Assembly (NCBI GenBank): GCA_019096065.1 | Contig: JAGUCH010000008.1 | Span: 997,001-1,061,000 of the forward strand | DNA length: 64,000 nucleotides | Direction: 5' to 3' | Source of the DNA: Paracyclopina nana | Taxonomy: Eukaryota; Arthropoda; Copepoda; Cyclopoida; Cyclopettidae | Shown: positions 1 through 9,733 of the stretch, piece by piece | Numbering within the stretch: the stretch's first letter is position 1 | How the letters are laid out: every line of letters starts with the position of its first letter | Program-made: the position numbers and the translations under genes | The notes under the pieces: model-generated | The model's database searches: none | What the model was told of the DNA's origin: nothing | The model's input: the letters and a program-made list of their open reading frames with translations, nothing else

Positions 1-2059
1 GGTGGAGCAATTGAGAGGAGAAGTAATTGCAAATATTCATGTATAACACACACACACCCAATCTATTTGTTGGACATCAAAAGTACAGATATCAAACAAA
101 GGAATCTTCTTGAGGTGGTAAACAACCCTCTTTCCCATATACTGCTCACTATGGCTTTCCATTATGCACTCACCCTTTGATGATGATCATGATAAGGAAA
201 ACCTTTTGTTCACTCCTCCCAAGTGATTTGTGCTGCTCAACTATTTGCCATTTAAACACCAAGTTTGAGTATGGTAGCTAGACAGCTTGAAATAAAATGG
301 GAGCAGCAGCAACAAGGGAATCCACCATCATTGAGACTTTGCACTCTAAGACCTTTCAAAATGGCCTCCAATTCCACTACCCTCCCTTCTTTTGTGTGAG
401 CAAAGCTATAAGTAAAGGCACGCTGAGATAGTTCATTTTGGAAAAATAACGCTTAAAGTACTTTTCCCTTTTTGAAGATTCCACACTTCACCTAGTTTTG
501 TGCTTCAAATTGGCAATGAGACAAAACGTCTTGATTAGTTAACTTGGAATCTAAATTGTTTTAAAAGTGCGTACATTGCATAATTCAAATTCAAATATTT
601 AGGGAATTATTTAACCCAGAGTGCAGCTCTTGAACCCTTTTGTCCCCTCTCGATATCCTGTAAAAATAAATCCAATTCAATTGGATTCAAGTCCAATGAC
701 ATTTATGTTTTTCACTTTGCACACGCAAGAGGCGCTTTAACAAGGGGGATTTTTGCTGCAGCAATCTTGATGATTTGACTCCTCAACAATTCCAAAGCTA
801 AAACTAGTGCAAAGGTGGAATCTTCTCGGAGTGAAAAGTAACCTCGGTGTGTACGTTAGATGACGACGATGGTATTTTCTAGTTACATTGGCATCGTCCC
901 AGGGGTAAATAATGTGGGGGGTCCTTGAAGAATGATGATGCCAATTTGGCCACCATGAACCTTTGAAGCCTTGGGCGGCCATTTGTCCTTTGTCAAGGCT
1001 TCAACAAGGAAAAATGGAAAAGGCTGAACTATCAACATCACCATTGGGCGTGTCAATGGCCAACTTTTTAATACCAAATTCAAACTGACATGCCATTTCA
1101 AAATATTTCTACTATTTTCTACTACAAACATTGATTTTTGGGAAAAATTGGCTTCTTACCTTAGTATAATGGCTGTTTTAGAGGCTCTAAAGGTGGATCA
1201 CTGTTTTCAATTGTTGACACACTGATAAATAGGCCTTTTTAGGCCTTGTCTCAGTTTGAAGATTTCCAGGTACTGAGAGCTATGAATCACTTGTTGAAAA
1301 ATCCCAAGAATCCTCGTTTCTCATTGGCTGAGAGGATTTAAGGTTGTTGTTATGCATGGACTAGCGCCACCTGGTGGCCATTATTGGAACTAATTTGCGT
1401 AATTGTACATTTTTGCCTGTTAAAATCCGAAAAATTTTCAATTTCTGCCATGAAAATATTTAGTTTTTCAAAATGTGCGTGAATTTTGAGAATTCTACTT
1501 TTGAAGCATCAATTTTAACTTTGTTTCTCATATGTAAATCAATTCAAGCATTTGTAATGAAATTCAGGAAAATTTGACGTAAATAATTAGGCAAAAAATA
1601 TCTCTTTTAAATTGTGGCTTAACATTTGCTGAAATACGCGATTTCAAAATAAGCCTATTTGAATTTTCGCGCGCTTTGCGCGCCACAGGCTTCTACGACG
1701 AGACGCAAACAGCTGCTGGCTGTGGAACACCCTGAGGAAAATCCACGGATGTCTACTCATCTCGAAGAAAACTTGAAGTAGAAGTAGTATTTCAAAAGTC
1801 ACCTGTTTTCAGCCTCAAAATCATCAGAATCCGGACAAAACGCTTGGAAATCGTTAAATTATGACATTTTGATGTCAACAGCAAATCCTTCCATTAAAAA
1901 TAATCCAATTTGGTAAATGTTTCATTTTTTCACATTTTCTCTCCTTTGAAATCACAATTGCAAGAAAAAAACTCCCCTTGGAATATTTTTGCTTGACCTT
2001 TGCTACCAAAAAAGCCTTCATTAAAAAACATGAAAATCATTAAATTTCCATTTTTGCAG
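1..2059. other. Upstream non-coding region of the MFSD1-like gene
   Basis: I see no convincing coding exon here; the longer open frames at 737-1131 lack family features and splice context. The stretch holds a (CA)n run near 46-58, a CTCF-like site at 1362-1380 and a GC-rich near-palindrome GCGCGCTTTGCGCGC at 1669-1683, which is the only CpG-rich spot and a candidate promoter. A tract ending TTTTTGCAG at 2051-2059 looks like a 3' splice site, so the MFSD1 transcript probably has a 5'-untranslated exon somewhere in this region, for example around 1680-1745. Confidence 0.5.
1362..1380 (-). promoter_or_regulatory. CTCF-like binding site
   Basis: On the minus strand this reads TGGCCACCAGGTGGCGCTA, which fits the well-known CTCF core (CCACCAGGNGGCGC) nearly base for base. 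It lies about 700 bp upstream of the MFSD1-like start codon. The same 17-bp core recurs at 19784-19800 with unrelated flanks, so it is not just part of a longer repeat. Occupancy is not known. Confidence 0.55.
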
Positions 2060-2070
2060 TCAAATCCATC

Positions 2071-5000
2071 ATGAGTGATCCAGATGCCATTGACACTGCT
2101 CCACTCCTGCCCAAGGCTCATCCTCAACATAGGAGAGTTCAAGCTCGAGTGAGAACTGTGTCAGAAACCGAGCCAACGACTCTGATTAACCGGAATCGAA
2201 TCGCTTTCGAACAGCAGCAACAGCAAGAGTCTGGAGGAGCACCTGTCAGAAACCAAACTGCTCCTCCCTATGCTGGAGACAATGATGACTACCAAGGCAA
2301 TTGTTGCACAGATCCTCGAGCCTTTGGACATCGAATGGTCGCCTTGGCATTGATGTGTTTGCTCGGCTTTGGATCCTACTTTTGCTTTGACAATCCTGGA
2401 GCACTCCAAAAGGAGATCAAGGATGCCATGGGGATCAGTACCTATCAATTTGCCAACTTGTACGCCTGGTACAACTGGCCAAATGTCATCTTGCCCATTG
2501 TTGGTGGATATCTCATGGATAGCGTCTTTGGCATCCGGATGGGTACAATCATCTTCGCTGCTTTCATCATCATTGGTACTTGTCACCAAGTTTCACATTT
2601 GTCAAAGTGCTTGATAATCATGTTTGCAGGACAAGTCATTTTTGCTTTGGGTGGCTTGACTGATAGCTACCCATTGATGCAAATTGGAAGGTTTGTCTTT
2701 GGCATTGGCGGAGAGTCTTTGGCTGTCGCTCAAAACACGTATGCAGTGTCGTGGTTCAAGGGCAAGGAGCTGAACATGGTCTTCGGGTTCCAAGTAACAT
2801 GAGCTATGCCCAACCAGAAATTTTCCCTCGGTTTCTGAAAGTTATTGTAACATGTTGGCACTCCTTCGTTTTACCCATGTTGAGTTGATGTCGTAGCGTA
2901 ACATTAACTGCATATCTACCTATGCTAAAAAATCGAAGGCGGCACTGAAAATTGGTGTCTTTGATTTTGCTTAGGCGTCAAGGCAGTTGATGTTACATAA
3001 TGACATAAACGCTATGTTGATAAAGCGTACAAGTTTCACTGAGGGTTATTTTGGCGTATGAGGGCTCAGAAATTCTGGTTGGGCGTAATGTTTTTCGCAT
3101 TAAACAATGATCTTGAACGTTTGTTTGTAGCTGAGCATTGCTCGTGTGGGATCCACGGTCAACTTCCTCGTGATGTCACCCTTGTACAAATACATTTCTC
3201 AGTGGTACGAGCCTCACTCAGCTGTGGGCTGGACATTGATGATTGCTGGTTTAACATGTGTCATGTCATTTATTTGCGCACTTGTCCTTGGCTACATGGA
3301 TCGCAGGGCTGAACGCATCCTGAAAAAGGATGCCATAGGATCCGGAGAAACAGTGAGTTTTCAATTATTAGCTATTAATGATTATTTTAAATTGTGTTTT
3401 TTTGGCTTGTCAAGGTTCGATTGAAGGATGTCATCTCATTTCCTGTGTCCTTCTGGGTGCTAAGTGTGGTCTGCCTTGCCTACTATGTCTCCATCTTCCC
3501 TTTTATCTCACTGGGCCAAGTATTTTTCATGAAGAAATATGACTTCTCCAGCTCGAATGCCAACTTTATCACAGGCATGCACTTTCTCCATGCCACATAA
3601 ATAATTTTTAAATCATTTTTTTCTTAATCTTCAGGACTTATTTATTTGATATCTGCTCCGGCATCACCACTCCTTGGCATTCTCATTGACAAGACAGGCA
3701 GGAACATCATGTACTGCACACTGTCCATCGTTGTCACTCTCTTTTGTCACATCATTTTGGCCTTCACATTTGTCAACCCTTATGTGGCCATTATTATCAT
3801 GGGCATGAGCTACAGCTTGCTTGCCAGCGCCTTATGGCCCATCGCTGCCCTTGTCATCCCTGAGTATCAACTTGGAACCGCCTACGGTATTTACAATAAG
3901 CGAGCGGAGGGACAAACTTTTTCGATAGAGGCCCAACCAAAAATTTTCCCAAGTTTTCTGAAAGTTATTGTAACGTGTTAGCACTCCTTCGTTTTACCCA
4001 GGTTGAGGTTATGTCGTTATGTAACATTAACTTCCGTGCCACCTATGTAAAAAAATTGAGAAAAATCGAAGGTGACATGGAAAATTTGTATATTCGATTT
4101 TACCTAGGTGTCAAGGCAGTTAATGTTACATAATGACTTGAACTCCATGTTGAAACGGATAAGTTTCACTGAGAGTTTTTTTGGCGTATGAGGGCTCAGA
4201 ATTTCTGGTTGGGCCGGGCGCTTTGTGAGCAAGTACTTTTGGTAAAAACCATCATGCAAAACACTTGTCATCTGATTACGAGCGGCAATTTGATAGGCTG
4301 ATTGGTGGAGCCAGGCTAGAAAAATTTGCTTTCAACGATGACAAGCTTGAAAATGTTAGATGGCGCTGCGAATTTAACGACTTTTCCAACCAGAACATAA
4401 ACATTCCAAACATAGAGTTTATGTCATTATGTAACATTAACTGCATTGACGTGTCGGTTAAATCAAAAGCACCAATTTTCAGCGTCACCTAGCTTCGATT
4501 ATTTTCAATGTTTTTACTTAGGTGGTACAGCAGTTAATGTTACATCACGACATAAACTCAACCAGGGTAAAACGAAGGAGTGCCAACATGTTACGATAAC
4601 TTTCAGAAAACTTGGGAAAATTTCTTGTTGGGTTACGCCTTTGGCTTTATGGTAATTGAAAATGGCATTTCAGGTCTGATGCAAGCGATACAAAACGCTG
4701 GTTTGGCCTTGATCACGATGCTTGCTGGACTCATCGTTGACCATCATGGCTACATTTGGCTGGAGCTGTTCTTCATCTTTTGGCTGGTTGTGGCGCTGGT
4801 TGGCACCATTGCCATTTGGCTGATTGACATCTCTGGTGATGGATATCTCAACATGGGCATCAAGCAAAGAGATGATTTCGATGAGGCCAAGCGAAGAGCC
4901 GAAGAGGAAGAAGCTCGAAGATTGGCCAGACTGGCTAATCCAATTCGTCCCAGATCAGCAAATGAAGTGAGAAACAAGTAAGTATCTTCTTCCCAGCCAG

Positions 5001-5414
5001 AAATTATGAGCCCTCATACGCCAAAGTAACCCTCAGTAAAACTAGTACATTTTTTGAATATAAAGTTTATGTCATTATGTAACATTAACTGCCCTGCCAC
5101 CAAAGTAAAATCGAAAGCAATAATTTTCTGTGTCGCCTTTGATTTTTATACATAGGCGGCAAAGCAGTTAAAGTTACGTAACGACATAAACTCAACATGG
5201 GTAAAGCGAAGGAGTGCCAACACATTACAATAACTTTCAGAAAACGAGGGAAAATTTCTGGTCGGGTTCTGCTATTGTCATCAAAATTCTCATTCATGTT
5301 CGATATTATTTTAGGTATTTGCTTCGAGTGGGAGCTGGTTTACCTCCACATTTGGGCCATGCAAGGCTCGTGGTTCCCCCAGTGGAAATGGCCACAAGTC
5401 CACCATCTACTTAG
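2071..5414 (+). CDS. MFSD1: MFSD1-like lysosomal major facilitator transporter
   Basis: Predicted coding exons are 2071-2575, 2630-2793, 3131-3352, 3415-3574, 3635-3886, 4674-4977 and 5315-5414, giving 568 residues; all junction phases agree. MFSD1 proteins are 12-helix MFS transporters of the lysosomal membrane that export dipeptides with the accessory protein GLMP. The match is strong: LGFGSYFCFDNPGALQ, the loop RFVFGIGGESLAVAQNTYAV, VSWFKGKELN, and GTAYG-LMQAIQN near the C-terminus. The N-terminus has DTAPLL, a [DE]xxxLL dileucine lysosomal sorting motif, and a polyglutamine run near residue 50. The intron after ITG uses a GC donor; the first intron (54 bp) is stop-free. If the last donor (AA|GTAAGTAT) is not used, the protein stops at 4979-4981; I prefer splicing, which adds the tail YLLRVGAGLPPHLGH and ends at 5414. 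No AATAAA was seen soon after the stop. Confidence 0.9.
2808..3084 (+). mobile_element. MITE family 1, copy 1 (in MFSD1 intron)
   Basis: A 277-bp element begins GCCCAACCAGAAAT and ends with the inverted form ATTCTGGTTGGGC. Inside is a second, longer inverted repeat built on GTAACATTAACTGC and its complement, so the element can fold back. It encodes no protein. It sits 14 bp after the splice donor of a 337-bp intron; without it the intron would be 60 bp. Confidence 0.85.
3931..4214 (+). mobile_element. MITE family 1, copy 2 (in MFSD1 intron)
   Basis: This 284-bp copy has the same orientation and structure as copy 1: it begins GCCCAACCAAAAATTTTCCC and ends TTTCTGGTTGGGC, with the internal TAACATTAACT palindrome arms. 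It lies in the intron at 3887-4673. Confidence 0.85.
4268..4653 (+). repeat. Dispersed repeat interrupted by a MITE
   Basis: Bases 4268-4384 and 4633-4653 match the minus strand of 40372-40662 (shared pieces include GGAGCCAGGCTAGAAAAATTTG, split by the copy, and ACGCCTTTGGCTT). This copy lacks the middle part of the 40-kb copy and has been split by MITE copy 3. The 40-kb copy reads GACTTTACGCC across the insertion point. An open frame through the shared part is probably only the repeat's own sequence. Confidence 0.7.
4385..4632 (-). mobile_element. MITE family 1, copy 3 (inserted in another repeat)
   Basis: This roughly 248-bp copy is in the opposite orientation: it begins TCCAACCAGAA and ends TTCTTGTTGGG, and keeps the GTTTATGTCATTATG and TAACATTAACTGC palindrome. 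The left end is shortened compared with copies 1 and 2. Flanks GACTTT and TTACGCC fit a TT duplication when compared with the uninterrupted copy at 40 kb. Confidence 0.8.
4991..5267 (-). mobile_element. MITE family 1, copy 4 (in last MFSD1 intron)
   Basis: This copy of about 277 bp begins TCCCAGCCAGAAATTATGAG and ends TTTCTGGTCGGGT, reverse in orientation to copies 1 and 2. It starts 13 bp after the splice donor at 4978. The host intron (4978-5314) is 337 bp, leaving 60 bp without the element, the same arithmetic as copy 1. Confidence 0.85.
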
Positions 5415-6676
5415 TTACTGAAAAAGCCAGCAATTGCCAAATGTACTACACCACTATTGTTTCTCACACCCTGGAAAATTTAGCAGAAGAAGAATTATAT
5501 ACTTTTATAATACCAAGTGTTTGTTAGTGTGTCTGATGTGAAAAAAACGAAACTCTCACTTTTCCCATTTTTCTTCACTTATTTACTCACTTTGCGTTTT
5601 CCTCTACAAAATAGAAAACTGAGCAAACATTCCTTTAAAATTGTTATACTCACCATCACTAATCAGAAAAAAAACCCAAAAATACTTCCGATTCCTTAAA
5701 TTCGGATTTTTTGCTGAGATTCAAGTTTTAGTGAATTTCTTACGAAAGTTTTTATAAAATATGCCTATAATGATTTAAGTTTAGCTAGGAATTCTAAGTG
5801 AAACAAATATGAAGGTGTGTCAATATTTTTCGGAACAGACTCTAAGTCTCTTTTTGGCAAAAGTTCTTATTGAATATGCTTAGAGCTAATTTATAGGTGT
5901 GGCATTTTTTTCGGATCAGCCTCTTGGTCTCTTTTAGTTGGGGCCCCAAACACTTCAAGTTCATCTCTCTTTTCCCTCAAGTGACTCTCAATTTGTGTCC
6001 AGTTTGGCCACTTTGATGTGAAATTGGACCACAAACTGAATTTCCAGTTGCAACACTGGAAAACTTTTTTTAGGTACAAGAAAATATACAGAAAATGTCG
6101 AGCATGCCTTTCATTAATTAACTTCAATGGAAGAATGGAATGAGATGTAAGTAATCTGGCGAGCAATGCTCAAATAATCCCAAATCAGGAATCCTAAGTC
6201 TAGAATCTGATTCTAAAAAAATTGAACTATCCTAATGCGAAAAAAAAAGAAATTTTCTCGAATAAAGAAAATAAAAATAAAGTTTCAGCGTTTTGTCTGA
6301 TTCTAAAAAAAGTAACTTTGTTTTATAAAAAAAATAGAGCCTGATTCGTAAAAAGAAAAATCCTTTTTAATTAAAAAAATCCGTTTTTTAAGAAGTTTAG
6401 CAAAAAAAATAAAAAATAATAATATTGAATCTGATCCATTGACAGTCGAAACTTGGGCGAAAATAAGAGTATAACTAGCCTAAAAGCAAAATATACAAGG
6501 TATTTAATTAATATATTCAAAGTTAAATGAACTACATTAAATAAAAGGTGAAACATCATAGAAGAAAATAACAAAACGGCAAAGTTGCATTTTTTACGAA
6601 TCACACTCTAGATAACCAAATTTTAAAAATGAATTTATTTCATTGCTGAAAAAACGAAAAAAATGGAATTCATGCT
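5415..6676. other. Gene-poor spacer between MFSD1 and TET
   Basis: Strongly AT-rich DNA with no supported gene. Three copies of a short word, CTGATTCTAAAAAAA or CTGATTCGTAAAAAG, occur near 6207, 6297 and 6342 and recur elsewhere in the window. An AATAAA on the minus strand at about 6632-6640 is a plausible polyadenylation signal for the TET gene. Confidence 0.5.
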
Positions 6677-9612
6677 CTATTTTTTCGCCAAATCGGCCAA
6701 TCTTTTCTTCTCCTCAAGTCTCTTCATGGTCCGTTCATATCCATGGTTGGGAAAAGTCAGCTGACGATGCTGATAAAAAACTAGCCCGATCCGCGAAGGT
6801 TGGAACCGATCCGGATTTTTTAGGGCAGTGCTCCCGTGTAATTCCTCTTTTGCGTACTCTATCAAAACGCTACAGTGATCGAGTGCAAAAGCGAGGCCTC
6901 CTCCGCCTTGCGAATCTTTGGAGTAGCCATTTTTTTGGATCAGACTATAACAGGGCAAAACGTGGAATTGAGCGATTTGCTCCCTCTTCTCCGGTTTGGT
7001 CAGAGTCAACACCACGCAGCATCCATTTTCCATATTGTATCCATCTTGATGGATGTGTGCAGCGTAGTCTAAAACCGCTGCAACTGCAGCGAACGGCTTT
7101 CCAGGGAGCTTTCCAAGCCTGAAAAACATGAAGCGTAAATTAGGCTAAATCCCTCTGACATGTGCTTAAAAAAGTAGATCAAACTGCGCTACAGCACGCT
7201 ACACTTCAAAACTGGAGGAATACCGCAATTACAGCACGAGCATCAATTCATCCAAAATTACGCTTCACTCCATTGCATCCAAATTTACGCTTCATAGGAA
7301 TTAACGCTTCACTCCGCTTCATACGAATATTGAAACGCTTTGCTCACTTCATTCAGAGTTACGTTACACTTCACTTCAACCTAATTTGCACGACGCTTCG
7401 CTTCATCCTGATTTACGCTTCACTCCGCTTCATCCTGATTTACGCTTCACTCTCCGCTTCATCCAAATATAGGCTTCACACAACTCCGTCCGATATTATG
7501 CGTCGCTCCGCTTCAACCTGATTTGCGCTTCAATCCGCTTCAACCAAATTTACGCTTCACTCTCCGCTTCATCCAAATATAGGCTTCACTCCGCTTAACC
7601 ACATTTACGCTTCACAACGCTTCATCAAAAAATATGCTTCACTCCGCTTCATCCAAATATATGCTTCACTCCGCTTCTCTCAGCTTCATTGTATTTACAC
7701 TTCACTCCGCTTCATCCAAATATATGCTTCACTCCGCTTCATTGTATTTACCCTTAACTCCGCTTCATCCAAATATATGCTTCACTCCGCTTCATCCAAA
7801 TAAATGCTTCACTCCGCTTCTCTCAGCTTTGTTGTATTTACGCTTCACTCTACTTCAACAACATACGCTACAATACACTTAAGCTGAGAGAAGTGGAGTG
7901 AAGCATTTATTTGGATGAAGCGGAGTGAAGCATATATTTGGATGAAGCGGAGTGAAGTGTAAATACAATGAAGCTGAGAGAAGCGGAGTGAAGCATATAT
8001 TTGGATGAAGCATATTTTTTGATGAAGCGTTGTGAAGCGTAAATACAATAAAGCTGAGAGAAGCGGAGTGAAGCATTTATTTGGATGAAGCGGAGTTAAG
8101 CATATATTACGCTACACTACACTTTTAGCAAAATTGACGCTCCACAACTTTCACGCTACGCTCCGCTTCAATGAGGTAAGTCTATCATTTTGATTAACGC
8201 AATATTACCTGCAATGTTCAGCCTCGTTTTCAAATTCAGTCATGTAGCGGAATGCAGCCGGCGCTACAAAGGACAGTTTTTCTCCCAAAATGGTAGCGAA
8301 TTCGTTAATGCATTCTTCAACGGCTTTTTCGTGGAGCAAAAGCAAATTTTTCTTCGCGAGCGAATCTTGCTTTTTGCCAAGTTTGAATTTTCGCGCGTTT
8401 TGCGGTGTGTGACCTCCTCGTGCGAATTTGCAGCCCAAGTGGAAAATCGAGTGGTTACATCCAAATGCAAAAGTGGCTCCACCTTTGTCAACTACACCTT
8501 GGCAGGTGCAATTTTTAGCCGAATTGCTGGCGCATTTTCTGCCCAAAGGTTCCGCGAATTTGGGCAAAATTTCGCTTAATTGCGCGTAAGTCGCGTCGCC
8601 AATTTGCCGCGAAATTCCGTCCCAAATCAAAATGGCGACCACCATCCAAGAAAACTCGCAAAAATGGCCATTTCTGCAACTTGAACAACAGGCATTTTAG
8701 CATTGATTTGAAACATTTGGCTTTTTTCACCTTTGTTTGGCCAAAACGAGGACTTTTTCGTTGGGACTTTCCCGCTTCAAAACTTGATTCGCTTCGGGAC
8801 AATTCAAATAAGATTTGGCGTTTTTGGGGCAAAATTTGGCCACTTCCACTCTTAAGGCTTCTCCAGCGACGGAGCACCGATCCTCCATGAGTTTAACCAG
8901 TTCAGGCAAAGACTTGGCGTGACCCAAATGCACGTAATACGGCTCGTTCGTCACTCGTTCGCCACTCGTTACGCAGTCGCACTCCGGAGCGATTTCTGAA
9001 GGCTTCACATCCCATTTGACGAGTTTCGACTGTAAAATGAAAAAATAAAAATAAAAGTGAACGGTTTTTTTATGTTTAGTGTTACCTTCGGGCTTGATTT
9101 TTGCGATTTCACTCGTTTTTGGCATTTTTTGAAATCGACAACTTCCTCTATTTCGTCGTCTTGCACAAAATCAAAATTCAAAGCGGCTTTTCTTTGGCTT
9201 AAAGTGCCTAGCAAATACTGGGAAAAAGTCACTTTTGTTTTCGTTCGTGACTTGTCCACTCGTTCAGCACTCGTTACGCACTCGTTCTTTGGCGCAATTT
9301 TGACTCCACTCAATTTGGCGACTTTCGGCTGAGCAAAAAATCATTGAAAAAAAAATCATTGAAGAAAAAAAAAAGGCCTTTTACAATTTTGTTTGCATTT
9401 TGAACCTTCACTCGTTTTTGGCACTTTTTGAAATCGACAATTTGCTCAATTTTGTCATCCTCCGCGAAATCGAAGTGGAAAACAGCTTTTCGTCGGTTGA
9501 AAACGCCTTGAAGATACTCGCCAAAAGCCACTCGAGTACTCGCTAGATTCACGCGAATAGACTCGTTCACTCGTTCTCGATCTCCACTCCACGTTTGATC
9601 GCACTTTTCCAT
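6677..9612 (-). CDS. Tet: TET-type 5-methylcytosine dioxygenase
   Basis: Predicted exons on the minus strand are 9612-9406, 9328-9086, 9029-8731, 8673-8209 and 7118-6677 (551 residues, phases 0, 0, 2, 2). TET enzymes are Fe(II)/2-oxoglutarate dioxygenases that oxidise 5-methylcytosine in nuclear DNA. Exon 3 carries the Cys-rich start (PECDC, EPYYVHLG, KLMEDR); exon 4 carries VVAILIWDGI, CTCQG, ATFAFGCNHS and GCKFAR; exon 5 carries the catalytic core. The iron ligands are H428-x-D430 (AHIHQD, then NMENG) and H486 (LDHCSVLIE); R514 in PSRIGLVFYQH should bind 2-oxoglutarate. The long insert that separates these halves in vertebrate TETs is only about 20 residues here. There is no CXXC domain. 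Exons 1 and 2 encode two related modules ending VDFKKCQKRVK. A further upstream exon cannot be excluded, but the preceding gene ends about 40 bp away. Confidence 0.9.
7225..8165. repeat. Inverted minisatellite in the longest TET intron
   Basis: The intron at 7119-8208 is filled with degenerate copies of a roughly 27-bp unit, CTTCACTCCGCTTCATCC plus AAATATATG. From about 7230 to 7860 the unit is in one orientation; from about 7880 to 8110 it is in the reverse complement. The two halves could pair into a long imperfect hairpin in the transcript. Open frames across it are repeat artefacts. Confidence 0.9.
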
Positions 9613-9654
9613 AGTTGACACTGAATTCTTTTAAGGGAGACGCGAGCATTTACT

Positions 9655-9660
9655 TTTATT
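9655..9660 (-). terminator. Polyadenylation signal of the Ig membrane-protein gene
   Basis: AATAAA on the minus strand, 74 bp after the stop at 9734. It lies 43 bp before the TET start codon at 9612, so cleavage would fall almost at the TET 5' end. Confidence 0.6.
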
Positions 9661-9733
9661 TACAACTCCACTGAGATTTGTTTACAAATTGCATCGCGCG
9701 CGCACGCGCTCCCGGCGCGCCGTTTATCGCTGC

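Noticed and set aside
737-1131. Overlapping minus-strand open frames of about 80 codons upstream of MFSD1
   Set aside because: No family features, no splice context and overlapping frames; typical of chance open frames.
4978-4981. Ending the MFSD1 protein at the TAA right after the sixth coding exon
   Set aside because: The stop lies inside a strong donor (AA|GTAAGTAT), and splicing to 5315 keeps frame and adds a plausible tail. Still possible as a minor form.
6643-7122. Plus-strand open frame of 159 codons
   Set aside because: It is the antisense of TET exon 5, whose minus-strand translation carries clear TET motifs.
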